Of a DNA stretch of 64,000 nt, positions 35,961-44,530 are shown one piece after another. Made by a program: the position numbers and the translations under genes. The notes beneath the pieces are model-generated. The model saw nothing but the letters and a program-made list of their open reading frames with translations, did no database searches and was not told where the DNA came from. The stretch is from Bradyrhizobium sp. BRP22. Lineage in GTDB: Bacteria > Pseudomonadota > Alphaproteobacteria > Rhizobiales > Xanthobacteraceae. The stretch's first letter is position 1; every line of letters starts with the position of its first letter. Where the stretch lies: the NCBI RefSeq assembly GCF_020194175.1, contig NZ_JADYVX010000038.1:1-64000 (forward strand), given 5' to 3'.

Positions 35961-36039
35961 CGCAGCAACCGCAAGCCAGGCCGGCAGGCGGCGTCCGGAA
36001 GCGCCCACCCCACATCAACGCATAACGGAGGGAATGGAC

Positions 36040-36831
36040 ATGGGTGCCAAGCAGCAGGCCAAGGATCTTTTGAAGGATGCATTCCCATCGATCTGGCTGC
36101 AGTGGCATTTCATGCATCGCCCGAAATCGGCGGAGCGCGAGCTTTCCTACCTCGACAAGATCATTCCGGATGATGCGGTGACGGTCGATGTCGGCGCCAA
36201 TTGCGGGCTCTACACGCGAAAACTGGCGCGACTTTCCCGCGAGGTCCACGCCTTCGAACCGTCCCACGACATGGCGCGCCTGCTGCGGCGGACGTCTGCT
36301 TCAAACGTCAGCGTGCACGAGATCGCGCTGTCCGACCACGAAGGTGACGCCGAACTCTTCATTCCGCGCGGCGACAGCGGGCTGGTCCACGGTCTTGCCT
36401 CGCTGGAGCGGCGGGTGATGGCGTCGTCCGATCCGATCGTTGCCGCTCACGTGCCGATGGCGCGGCTGGATTCGGTGATGCATCAGGAGGTCGCGTTCGT
36501 GAAGATCGACGTGGAAGGGCACGAACTCAACGTCCTCAATGGCGCCGTCGAGCTGCTGGACCGCTGCCAGCCGGTGTTCCTGGTGGAAGCGGAGGATCGC
36601 CATCGGCCGGCCGCGACGGAATCTGTGTTCGACTATTTCCGGCAACGGTCCTACCGTGGTTTCTTCCTGAAGGAAGACGATGTGGTCGACGTCGAAAAAT
36701 TCGACGTCGACGAGCTGCAGGATGCGGCGGCGCTCGAACCGGACGGCGGCCGCAAGGAAGGGCGGTTCTATATCAACAACTTCTTCTTCTTCCCGCAGCA
36801 TCTCGATGGCGAGTCGATGCTGGTCAAATGA
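36040..36831 (+). CDS. FkbM-family SAM-dependent methyltransferase
   Basis: 263 residues. It has VTVDVGANCGLYTRKLARL (SAM motif I), HAFEPSHDM, and FVKIDVEGHELNVLNGA (the FkbM IDVEG signature). The ATG at 36040 is preferred to 36034 because GGAGGG is then eight bases away instead of two. FkbM proteins O-methylate sugars. In this locus it probably methylates an exopolysaccharide residue, in line with the O-methylated sugars reported in some Bradyrhizobium polymers. Confidence 0.85.
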   Translation: MGAKQQAKDLLKDAFPSIWLQWHFMHRPKSAERELSYLDKIIPDDAVTVDVGANCGLYTRKLARLSREVHAFEPSHDMARLLRRTSASNVSVHEIALSDHEGDAELFIPRGDSGLVHGLASLERRVMASSDPIVAAHVPMARLDSVMHQEVAFVKIDVEGHELNVLNGAVELLDRCQPVFLVEAEDRHRPAATESVFDYFRQRSYRGFFLKEDDVVDVEKFDVDELQDAAALEPDGGRKEGRFYINNFFFFPQHLDGESMLVK

Positions 36832-36873
36832 CCGGCGCGACCGCTGCGATCACTTTGTCAGACAGGATAAGCC

Positions 36874-38193
36874 ATGCATATCACGATGGTCGGCGCCGGT
36901 TATGTCGGACTGGTGTCGGGGGCGTGTTTCTCCGACTTTGGGCACTACGTCGTTTGCGTCGATAAGGATGAAAAGAAGATCGCCGCGCTCAACAAGGGCG
37001 AGATACCGATTCACGAGCCCGGGCTTTCCGATCTGGTGGCGAGAAATGTCGCGCAGGGGCGCCTGGCGTTTGTGACCGACTTGAAGGGGGCGGTCAGCCG
37101 TTCCGAGGTCATCTTCATCGCGGTCGGCACTCCGTCACGCCGCGGCGACGGCCATGCCGATCTTTCCCACGTCTACGCCGTGGCACGTGAGATCGCTGCG
37201 GCGTTGCCGGAATCCGCCGTCGTGGTGACGAAGTCGACGGTTCCGGTCGGCACCGGCGACGAGGTCGAGCGGATCATCCGCGAGGAGAAGAAGGATGCGA
37301 AATTCGCCGTCGTCTCCAACCCCGAATTCCTGCGGGAGGGGGCCGCGATCCAGGATTTCAAGCATCCCGACCGCATCGTCATCGGCACCGAGGATGCGTT
37401 TGCGAAGGAAGTGATGGCGGAAGTCTATCGTCCGCTGCATCTCAACGCGTCGCCGATCCTCTACACCAGCCGCCGTACCGCGGAGCTGACCAAATATGCC
37501 GCCAACTCGTTCCTTGCGACCAAGATCACCTTCATCAACGAGATCGCCGATCTTGCCGAGAAGGTCGGCGCCAATGTCCAGGAAGTCGCCCGCGGGATCG
37601 GCCTCGACAACCGCATCGGCTCGAAATTCCTGCATGCCGGTCCGGGCTTCGGCGGCTCCTGCTTTCCCAAGGACACGCTGGCGCTGATCAAGACCGGCCA
37701 GGACCACGAAGCCCCGCTGCGGATCGTCGAAACGGTGGTGGCGGTGAACGACCAGCGCAAGCGCGCCATGGCGCGCAAGGTGGCGAACGCGTTCGGCGGC
37801 AATATCCGCGGCAAGACCATCGCCGTGCTCGGCGTCACCTTCAAGCCGAACACCGACGACATGCGCGATGCGCCCTCGATCCCGCTGATAACCGCGCTGC
37901 AGGACATGGGCGCGGTGATCCGCGCATTCGATCCGGTCGGGATGGAGCAGGCCAAGAAGGTGTTCGAGAACGTCACCTTCTGCCGCGACGCCTATGATTG
38001 CGCGCGCGGAAGCCATGCGATCGTGATCGTCACGGAATGGGAGCAGTTCCGTGCGCTCGATCTGAAGAAGATGGCGACGATCATGGCAACGCCCGTGATC
38101 GTCGATCTCCGCAACATCTATTCGCCCGAGGATGTGATGCGGAACGGCTTCCATTATTGCGGTGTCGGCCGGCCGAAGCCGCTGGCTTATTGA
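36874..38193 (+). CDS. UDP-glucose 6-dehydrogenase
   Basis: 439 residues. It has an N-terminal NAD site HITMVGAGYVGLVSGACF, the mid-domain KYAANSFLATKITFINE, the catalytic Cys in GPGFGGSCFPKDTLAL, and a C-terminal domain TFKPNTDDMRDAPS. It oxidises UDP-glucose to UDP-glucuronate, supplying an acidic sugar directly or via an epimerase to galacturonate. It is last in the rightward four-gene operon. Confidence 0.93.
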   Translation: MHITMVGAGYVGLVSGACFSDFGHYVVCVDKDEKKIAALNKGEIPIHEPGLSDLVARNVAQGRLAFVTDLKGAVSRSEVIFIAVGTPSRRGDGHADLSHVYAVAREIAAALPESAVVVTKSTVPVGTGDEVERIIREEKKDAKFAVVSNPEFLREGAAIQDFKHPDRIVIGTEDAFAKEVMAEVYRPLHLNASPILYTSRRTAELTKYAANSFLATKITFINEIADLAEKVGANVQEVARGIGLDNRIGSKFLHAGPGFGGSCFPKDTLALIKTGQDHEAPLRIVETVVAVNDQRKRAMARKVANAFGGNIRGKTIAVLGVTFKPNTDDMRDAPSIPLITALQDMGAVIRAFDPVGMEQAKKVFENVTFCRDAYDCARGSHAIVIVTEWEQFRALDLKKMATIMATPVIVDLRNIYSPEDVMRNGFHYCGVGRPKPLAY

Positions 38194-38211
38194 GGCCCGG
38201 CCGCGAGCTCA

Positions 38212-38400
38212 GTTCATCTCGCCCCGCTTGCGGGGAGAGGTCGAAATTCAAGCGCAGCTTGAATTTCGGGTGAGGGGGAGTCTCCGCGAGTCCGTCTGTC
38301 ATCGTATTCGCGGATGGAGTCCCTCACCCCAACCCTCTCAGGGCGAGCTCTGCTCGTCCCGGCCCCGTAAAGAACGGGGAGAGGGAGGAACGGCCGTCAA
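38212..38400. repeat. Compound intergenic hairpin repeat
   Basis: Contains a perfect 11-base inverted repeat with arms 38243-38253 and 38257-38267 (GAAATTCAAGC), flanked by CTCGCCCCGCTTGCGGGGAGAGG on the left and CCCTCACCCCAACCCTCTC to GGGGAGAGGGAGG on the right, which pair over a longer distance. It is of the same family as 1570-1706. It lies after the dehydrogenase stop and probably acts at the mRNA 3' end. Confidence 0.6.
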
Positions 38401-38480
38401 TCGATCCAATCTGTCCTAACCCGTCGTCGTGCTCGAGGGCGCGGCTGGCCGCTTTTTTGCCTCAACGGGTCGGGCCTCGC

Positions 38481-38509
38481 TTGACAAAATTATTTTAAGC
38501 ATAAAATAT
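38481..38509 (+). promoter_or_regulatory. Promoter with MarR-type operator (site A) for the oxygenase operon
   Basis: TTGACA at 38481-38486 is a consensus -35 box. An imperfect palindrome around ATTTTAAGCATAAAAT (38492-38507) fills the spacer and the -10 region (TAAAAT, 38502-38507), so a bound repressor would occlude polymerase. The 22-base element 38488-38509 is shared with sites at 46306, 46380 and 47790. Confidence 0.6.
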
Positions 38510-38577
38510 CTTCCGGCTTCGTCCCGGGGGAACTTTTCGGCTTGGGCCCCGCTGACCGTCGAAGCGAGGAGACAGCC

Positions 38578-40893
38578 ATGCGCATCGTCTGCATCGGGGG
38601 CGGGCCGGCCGGGCTCTATTTCGGCATCCTGATGAAGATGCTCGATCCGGCGCACCGGATTTCGGTGGTCGAGCGCAACCGCCCCTACGACACCTTCGGT
38701 TTCGGCGTCGTGTTCTCCGACGCCACCATGGACAACATGCGCAAATGGGATCCGGTTACGGCGGATGCGATCGAGGAGGCCTTCAACCACTGGGACGATA
38801 TCGAGGTCCTGATCAAGGGCCGCCGGATGCGCACCACCGGCCACGGCTTTGTCGGCATCGGCCGCAAGCGGCTGCTCAACATCCTGCAGGCGCGCGCCGA
38901 GGAACTCGGCGTCGAACTGGTTTTCGAGCGCGAGGTCGATTCCGATCTCGAATTCCCGGATGCCGATTTGATCGTCGCGGCCGACGGCGTGAACTCCAAG
39001 ATTCGGACGCGCTATGTCGACAGCTTCCAGCCCGACATCCTGCTGCGGCCGAACCGCTACATCTGGCTCGGCACTAACAAGCGCTTCGACGCCTTCACCT
39101 TCGATTTCCGCAAGACCGAGCACGGCTGGTTCCAGGCGCACATCTATAAATTCGAGGAGGGCGCGGCGACCTTCATCGTCGAGACCACCGAGGAGGCGTT
39201 CCTCGCGCACGGTCTCGACAAGCTCGACCAGGCAGGCTCCATCGCCTTCTGCGAAAAGGTGTTCGCGGAAATCCTCGAGGGCCATTCGCTGGTCTCCAAT
39301 TCGCGCCATCTGCGCGGTTCGGCATGGCTTTCGTTCCCGCGATTGATCTGCGGCAAATGGACCGCGTTCAACGGCAGCAGCCATGTCGTGCTGATGGGCG
39401 ATGCCGCGCACACCGCGCATTTTGCCATCGGATCCGGGACCAAGCTCGCGCTCGAGGATGCGATCGAGCTCACCAATCAGTTCAAGCAGCTCGGCGCGAC
39501 GCCGGACAAGATTCCGTCGGTGCTCGCGGCCTATGAGGAGCTGCGCCGCGTCGATGTCGCGCGCATCCAGAATGCGGCGCGCAATGCGATGGAGTGGTTC
39601 GAGGTGGTCGGCGCGCGCTATGCAGACACGCTGGAGCCTGAGCAGTTCATGTATTCGCTGCTGACGCGTTCGCAGCGCATCAGCCACGAGAATCTGCGCC
39701 TTCGCGACAAGGCATGGCTCGAAGGCTATGAACGCTGGTTCGCGGAACGCGCCGGGCTGCCTGCCGCCAATGATCGCGTGGCGCCGCCGATGTTCACGCC
39801 GTTCCGCATCCGCGGCTTGTCGCTGTCCAACCGCATCATCTGCTCGCCGATGGCGATGTATTCGGCGGTCGATGGCGTGCCGAACGATTTTCATCTCGTC
39901 CATTTCGGCGCCCGCGCCCTCGGCGGCGCCGGGCTGATCTTCACCGAGATGACCTGCGTGTCTCCCGAGGCGCGGATCACGCCGGGCTGCTGCGGATTGT
40001 GGAACGACGAGCAGGCGAAAGCCTACCAGCGTATCGTCGATTTCGTTCACGGCAATGGCGCGGCCAGGATCGGCATCCAGCTTGGCCATTCCGGACGCAA
40101 GGGGTCGACCCGCGTCGCCTGGGAGGGAATGGATGAGCCGCTCCCAGAGGGAAACTGGCCAGTGGTGTCGGCCTCCGCCGTTCCCTATCTGCCCGACGGC
40201 CAGACGCCGGAGCCGATGACGCGCGCCGAAATGGACGAGGTGCGCGAGCAGTTCGTCGCCGCGGCCCGGCGCGCGGTGCAAGCGGGCTTCGACATCTTGG
40301 AATTGCATTGTGCCCACGGCTATCTGTTGTCGAGCTTCCTCTCGCCGCTCACCAACCGCCGGACGGACCAATATGGTGGCGACATCGAAAACCGTGCGCG
40401 CTATCCGCTGGAAATATTTCGCGCGATCCGTGACGTGTGGCCGCAGGACAAGCCGATCTCGGTGCGCCTGTCGTGCCATGACTGGGCCGAGGGCGGCAAC
40501 ACGCCGGATGATGCGCTGCAGTTCGCGAAGCTGTTCAAGGAAGCCGGCGCCGACCTGATCGATTGTTCCTCCGGCCAGGTCTGGGCCGATGACCATCCGG
40601 TTTATGGCCGGCTCTATCAGACGCCGTTTGCCGACAAGATCCGCAACGAGGTCGGCATTGCGACCATTGCAGTCGGCGCGATCTCCGAAGCCGATCACGC
40701 CAATTCCATCATCGCCGCCGGCCGCGCCGATCTCTGCGCCATCGCGCGCCCGCATCTTGCCGATGCTGCCTGGACGCTGCACGAGGCCGCCAGGATCGGC
40801 GTGAAGTCGATTGCCTGGCCGAAGCAATATCTCTCCGGCAAGCAGCAATATGAGACCAATCTGGAACGCGCCGCCGCAGGAGCGAAAGCATGA
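38578..40893 (+). CDS. Fused flavin monooxygenase/OYE-type reductase, 2-aminobenzoyl-CoA monooxygenase/reductase-like
   Basis: 771 residues. Residues 1-380 are a single-component FAD aromatic hydroxylase (VCIGGGPAGLYFGILMKM, VVAADG-like LIVAADGVNSKIR, VVLMGDAAHTAHFAIGSG). From about residue 400 it is an old-yellow-enzyme/NADH:flavin oxidoreductase domain (TPFRIRGLSLSNRIICSPM, GIQLGHSGRKGS, LHCAHGYLLSSFLSPLTN). This fusion is that of 2-aminobenzoyl-CoA monooxygenase/reductase described in Azoarcus evansii, which hydroxylates and reduces the ring of the CoA thioester. Databases often call it salicylyl-CoA 5-hydroxylase. The ATG at 38578 has AGGAGAC upstream. It heads an operon of four genes. 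A CoA ligase of matching type is encoded at 47.9 kb. Confidence 0.85.
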   Translation: MRIVCIGGGPAGLYFGILMKMLDPAHRISVVERNRPYDTFGFGVVFSDATMDNMRKWDPVTADAIEEAFNHWDDIEVLIKGRRMRTTGHGFVGIGRKRLLNILQARAEELGVELVFEREVDSDLEFPDADLIVAADGVNSKIRTRYVDSFQPDILLRPNRYIWLGTNKRFDAFTFDFRKTEHGWFQAHIYKFEEGAATFIVETTEEAFLAHGLDKLDQAGSIAFCEKVFAEILEGHSLVSNSRHLRGSAWLSFPRLICGKWTAFNGSSHVVLMGDAAHTAHFAIGSGTKLALEDAIELTNQFKQLGATPDKIPSVLAAYEELRRVDVARIQNAARNAMEWFEVVGARYADTLEPEQFMYSLLTRSQRISHENLRLRDKAWLEGYERWFAERAGLPAANDRVAPPMFTPFRIRGLSLSNRIICSPMAMYSAVDGVPNDFHLVHFGARALGGAGLIFTEMTCVSPEARITPGCCGLWNDEQAKAYQRIVDFVHGNGAARIGIQLGHSGRKGSTRVAWEGMDEPLPEGNWPVVSASAVPYLPDGQTPEPMTRAEMDEVREQFVAAARRAVQAGFDILELHCAHGYLLSSFLSPLTNRRTDQYGGDIENRARYPLEIFRAIRDVWPQDKPISVRLSCHDWAEGGNTPDDALQFAKLFKEAGADLIDCSSGQVWADDHPVYGRLYQTPFADKIRNEVGIATIAVGAISEADHANSIIAAGRADLCAIARPHLADAAWTLHEAARIGVKSIAWPKQYLSGKQQYETNLERAAAGAKA

Positions 40894-41672
40894 CCCGGAA
40901 TTTCTGGCCCGGTGCGCATGCGCTCGTCACCGGCGGCGGTTCAGGCATCGGCGCCGCCACCGCGCGAGCGCTGGCTGAAGCCGGAGTGCGGGTGAGTGTT
41001 GCGGGCAGGAGGCCGGAGACGCTTGCCGAGACGGCAGCATCTCTCGGCAAGCGTGCCGGCGCGGTTCTGCCCATGGATGTGACCGACGAAATCGCCGTCG
41101 CGGACGGCATCAAGCGGATCGAAGCCGAGATCGGCCCGATCGACATCCTCGTCAACAATGCAGGGAAAGCGCTGAGCGCGCCGTTCGAGAAGACGGACAC
41201 CGCTTTGTGGTCGGACATGCTGGCGAGCAATCTCTCCAGCGTGTTCCTGGTGACGCATGCGGTGCTGCCCGGCATGGCGCAGCGCGGACGCGGGCGCGTC
41301 ATCAATGTCGCGTCCACGGCGGGCTTGACCGGCTACGCTTATGTCTCGGCCTATGTCGCCGCCAAGCATGGTGTCGTCGGGCTGACGCGCGCGCTCGCGC
41401 TCGAATATGCCCGCCGCGGCGTCACTGTGAATGCTGTCTGTCCGGGCTATACCGATACGCCATTGGTGGCGGAGGCCGCCGCCAACATCGTCGCCAAGAC
41501 TGGCCGGAGCGAAGCGGAAGCGCGTGCAGCCTTGGCAAAAGTCAATCCGATGCAGCGGCTGGTGACGCCTGAGGAAGTCGCAGACACCATTGTTTGGCTT
41601 GCCTCGCCGGGTGCATCGTCAATCAACGGCCAGGCCATCGCGGTCGCCGGCGGCGAGGTCTTCACGGGATAA
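40890..41672 (+). CDS. SDR-family oxidoreductase (probable 3-hydroxyacyl-CoA dehydrogenase)
   Basis: 260 residues, classical short-chain dehydrogenase: TGGGSGIGAATARALAEAG for the cofactor, NNAG at about residue 87, a catalytic Ser before GLTGYAYVSAYVAAKHG (Tyr-x3-Lys), and the PGYTDTPL loop. It overlaps the oxygenase stop (ATGA) and is therefore coupled. In this setting it should oxidise a ring or ring-opened hydroxyacyl-CoA intermediate. Fatty-acid-type substrates cannot be excluded. Confidence 0.87.
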   Translation: MTRNFWPGAHALVTGGGSGIGAATARALAEAGVRVSVAGRRPETLAETAASLGKRAGAVLPMDVTDEIAVADGIKRIEAEIGPIDILVNNAGKALSAPFEKTDTALWSDMLASNLSSVFLVTHAVLPGMAQRGRGRVINVASTAGLTGYAYVSAYVAAKHGVVGLTRALALEYARRGVTVNAVCPGYTDTPLVAEAAANIVAKTGRSEAEARAALAKVNPMQRLVTPEEVADTIVWLASPGASSINGQAIAVAGGEVFTG

Positions 41673-41695
41673 TGGAAACGCCCAAGGAACACATC

Positions 41696-42535
41696 ATGTC
41701 TGAGATGAAAGCAAAGCTGCGGCCATTCAGGAACTATCCGGCGCGCCATTTCAAATGGTCGACCGATGGCGATGCCCGCGTCGCCACCATCACGCTGAAC
41801 CGGCCGGACAAGAAGAACCCGCTGACGTTCCAGTCCTACGAGGAACTGCGCGATCTGTTCCGGGATCTTGCCTATGCCTCCGACGTCCGCGCCATCGTGC
41901 TGACCGGCGAGGGCGGCAATTTCTGCTCCGGCGGCGACGTGTTCGAGATCATCGAGCCGCTGACGCGGATGACGATGCCGGACCTGATCGCGTTCACGCG
42001 CATGACCGGCGATGTCGTCAAGGCGATGCGCAAGTGCCCGCAGCAGATCGTCGCCGCGATCGATGGCGTCTGCGCCGGTGCTGGCGCTATGCTGGCGCTT
42101 GCTTCCGATCTGCGGCTGGCAACGCCGCAGGCCAAGACCGCCTTCCTGTTCACGCGCGTCGGCCTTGCCGGCGCCGACATGGGCGCGTGCGGATTGTTGC
42201 CGCGGGTGATCGGACAGGGCCGCGCGGCCGAATTACTCTATACCGGGCGGGCCATGAGCGCGGAGGAGGGATTTGCCTGGGGCTTTCACAACCGCCTGGT
42301 GCCATCGGCGGAGCTGCCAACCGCGGCCTATGAACTCGCGCGTTCGCTCGCCGACGGCCCGTGGTTCGCGCACGGCATGACCAAGACGATGTTCAGCCAG
42401 GAATGGGCGATGGGCATCGACGAGATGGTGGAATCGGAAGCGCAGGCGCAGGCGATCTGCATGGCGACAGGCGATTTCCGCCGCGCCTTCGAGGCTTTCG
42501 CCGCCAAGAAGAACCCGGTCTTCGAAGGGAACTAG
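41696..42535 (+). CDS. Crotonase-superfamily protein lacking both hydratase glutamates
   Basis: 279 residues, crotonase fold. The oxyanion-hole segments NFCSGGDVF and DGVCAGAGAMLALASD are both present. Aligned by eye with rat enoyl-CoA hydratase, the two catalytic Glu positions (144 and 164) correspond to Met132 and Arg154. Asp161 lies nearby. It is thus unlikely to be an ordinary enoyl-CoA hydratase and may be a ring-opening hydrolase or other CoA-thioester enzyme of the pathway. The ATG at 41696 has AAGGA eight bases upstream. An in-frame ATG at 41672 overlapping the SDR stop is the alternative. Confidence 0.82.
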   Translation: MSEMKAKLRPFRNYPARHFKWSTDGDARVATITLNRPDKKNPLTFQSYEELRDLFRDLAYASDVRAIVLTGEGGNFCSGGDVFEIIEPLTRMTMPDLIAFTRMTGDVVKAMRKCPQQIVAAIDGVCAGAGAMLALASDLRLATPQAKTAFLFTRVGLAGADMGACGLLPRVIGQGRAAELLYTGRAMSAEEGFAWGFHNRLVPSAELPTAAYELARSLADGPWFAHGMTKTMFSQEWAMGIDEMVESEAQAQAICMATGDFRRAFEAFAAKKNPVFEGN

Positions 42536-42555
42536 CCCGTGACGGGAACAAGCAC

Positions 42556-42951
42556 ATGATCGAACTCCTGCAGCCCGAAGGCTGGGCCCAGCCGGTCGGC
42601 TATGCCAACGGCGTCAGTGCGCGTGGCAAGATGATCTTCATCGCCGGCCAGATCGGCTGGAACGCGCAATGCGTGTTCGAGACCGACGACCTCGTGGAGC
42701 AGATCGGCCAGACGCTGCGGAACGTCGTCGCGGTCGCCGCCAGCGGCGGCGCCAAACCCGAGCAGATCGTGTCGATGACCTGGTTCCTGCTCGACCGCCG
42801 CGAATATTCGGCGCGCTTGAAGGAGATCGGCGCTGTCTACCGTGACGTCATGGGCCGTCGCTTCCCGGCGATGACGGCGGTGCAGGTCTCCGGCCTGATC
42901 GAGGACCGGGCCAAGGTCGAGATCCAGGCGATCGCGGTGGTTCCGGACTGA
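42556..42951 (+). CDS. RidA-family protein without the canonical arginine
   Basis: 131 residues, YjgF/YER057c/UK114 fold (FIAGQIGW, then RRFPAMTAVQVSGL and VEIQAIAVV). In RidA imine deaminases the PARS motif supplies Arg105. Here it reads PAMT (Met106), while Glu122 is kept. It therefore belongs to a Rid subgroup not expected to hydrolyse simple 2-aminoacrylate-type imines. As the fourth gene behind a 2-aminobenzoyl-CoA-type oxygenase it may act on an enamine/imine ring intermediate. This is inference. Confidence 0.8.
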   Translation: MIELLQPEGWAQPVGYANGVSARGKMIFIAGQIGWNAQCVFETDDLVEQIGQTLRNVVAVAASGGAKPEQIVSMTWFLLDRREYSARLKEIGAVYRDVMGRRFPAMTAVQVSGLIEDRAKVEIQAIAVVPD

Positions 42952-42960
42952 AGTGGTGAG

Positions 42961-43006
42961 AGCATGATCCGGAAAAGTGGAAACCGGTTTTCCGAAAGAT
43001 CATGCT
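42961..43006. repeat. AGCATGATC hairpin repeat
   Basis: Arms AGCATGATC-CGGAAAA (42961-42976) and TTTTCCG-AAA-GATCATGCT (42988-43006) form a long imperfect stem around GTGGAAACCGG. I recognise it as a very common intergenic hairpin in Rhizobiales genomes. It probably ends the oxygenase operon. Confidence 0.7.
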
Positions 43007-43139
43007 TAAACGAAAAAGCGTTAACCTAAGTCGCGCACGCCGCGGATACTGAGGCGATAAAGCGTCTTGCGAGCGGCTCGACGGCCGTGCAACCTTCTCA
43101 GGGTCTCACAACGTCCGGATTGTCGAGTGGAGTAGGGCA

Positions 43140-44384
43140 ATGAAGGCGATTATCGTCGGCGGCGGGATTGGCGGGCTCACGACGGCGCTGATGCTGCGGG
43201 CCCGCGGCATCGCCTGCGAATTGTTCGAGCAGGCGGAGACGATCCGCGAGCTCGGTGTCGGCATCAACACCTTGCCGCATGCGATCCGCGAACTCGCCGG
43301 CCTCGGGCTGCTCGATGCGCTCGACAAGGTCGCGATCCGCACCTACGAGCTGTTCTATCTGACGCGCCACGGCCAGCAGGTCTGGCACGAGAAGCGCGGG
43401 CTCGATGCCGGCCATGACGTGCCGCAATTCTCTGTTCATCGCGGCCGCCTGCAGGGCGTCATCCATCAGGCGGTGGTCGAGCGGCTCGGCAGCGAGGCGA
43501 TCCACACCGGCTGCCGCCTCGGCGCGTTCACGCAGGACGAAGGCGGTGTTACCGCCTATTTCTTCGATCGTGCAGGCCAGCATGTGCACACCGCGCGCGG
43601 CGACATCCTGATCGGCGCCGACGGCATCCATTCGAAAGTGCGCGAGACGCTGTTTCCGAACGAAGGTCCGCCGTGCTGGAACGGCCTGATGCTGTGGCGC
43701 GGCGCCGCGGATTGGCCTGCGTTTCTGATGGGCCGATCGATGATCATCGCCGGTGGCCTGAATGCAAAGGCGGTGATCTATCCAATCGCGGAGGGCTCGA
43801 GCCCGGCAAGCCGCCTCACCAATTGGGCTGTCATGGTACGGATCGGCGACGGCGCTTCACCGCCACCGCGCCGTGAGGGCTGGTCGAACCTCGGCCGACG
43901 TGAAGAGCTGATGCCCCATGTCACAGGCTTCTCGATCCCGCAGGTCGATTTTGCGGCGCTGGTCGGCGCCACGCCGGAATTTTGGGAATATCCATGCTGC
44001 GACCGCGATCCGTTGCCGTATTGGAGCAGCGGCCGTGTCACCTTGCTCGGCGATGCCGCGCATCCGATGTATCCGGTCGGCTCCAATGGCGCCTCGCAGG
44101 CCGTTCTCGATGCGCGGTGCCTCGCGGATGCGCTGGCACGCTCGGAGCATCCGCGTCAGGCGCTGGTCGCCTATGAACGCCAGCGCCTGCCGATGACAGC
44201 CGATATCGTCGCCTCCAACCGCCGCGGCGGACCGGAGGGCGTGATCGATGCCGTCGAGCAGATCGCGCCGCAGGGTTTCACTGATGTCGACGCCATCCTG
44301 AGCTACGAGGCCCGCGAAGCAATCGTGCGCGGCTACGCCGCCAAGGCCGGCTTTGCCGCGCGTGTGGTGGCGCGGCAGTCGTAA
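43140..44384 (+). CDS. FAD-dependent monooxygenase (salicylate-hydroxylase-like)
   Basis: 414 residues, group A flavin monooxygenase: N-terminal AIIVGGGIGGLTTALMLRARG, middle DILIGADGIHSKVRE, and C-terminal VTLLGDAAHPMYPVGSNG. Length and motifs match single-component hydroxylases such as salicylate, 3-hydroxybenzoate or PhzS-type enzymes. It has its own ribosome site (GGAGTAGGG) and is separated from the oxygenase operon by a hairpin. It is a second ring hydroxylase in the region, perhaps for a related aromatic acid. Confidence 0.87.
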   Translation: MKAIIVGGGIGGLTTALMLRARGIACELFEQAETIRELGVGINTLPHAIRELAGLGLLDALDKVAIRTYELFYLTRHGQQVWHEKRGLDAGHDVPQFSVHRGRLQGVIHQAVVERLGSEAIHTGCRLGAFTQDEGGVTAYFFDRAGQHVHTARGDILIGADGIHSKVRETLFPNEGPPCWNGLMLWRGAADWPAFLMGRSMIIAGGLNAKAVIYPIAEGSSPASRLTNWAVMVRIGDGASPPPRREGWSNLGRREELMPHVTGFSIPQVDFAALVGATPEFWEYPCCDRDPLPYWSSGRVTLLGDAAHPMYPVGSNGASQAVLDARCLADALARSEHPRQALVAYERQRLPMTADIVASNRRGGPEGVIDAVEQIAPQGFTDVDAILSYEAREAIVRGYAAKAGFAARVVARQS

Positions 44385-44400
44385 CAGCCTATCGGCGCTT

Positions 44401-44512
44401 CATCCTTCGAGACGGCCGCTACGCGGCCTTCTCAGGATGAGGTCAAAGAGCGATAGGATCTTAGAACCTCATGGTGAGGAGCGCGGCCCGCCGCGCGTCT
44501 CGAACCATGAGG
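44401..44512. repeat. Double hairpin intergenic repeat
   Basis: First stem CATCCT ... AGGATG (44401-44439) with GGCCGC/GCGGCC inside. Second stem CCTCATGGT ... ACCATGAGG (44467-44512) with GAG/CTC and GCGC cores. It lies between convergent genes and resembles a Bradyrhizobium dispersed repeat. It may act as a two-way terminator. Confidence 0.6.
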
Positions 44513-44530
44513 CCCCTGCAGCAAAGCCCA

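Noticed and set aside
38416..40848. 810-codon minus-strand open frame opposite the fused oxygenase
   Set aside because: No recognisable domain; the plus strand encodes two intact flavoprotein domains with a good ribosome site.
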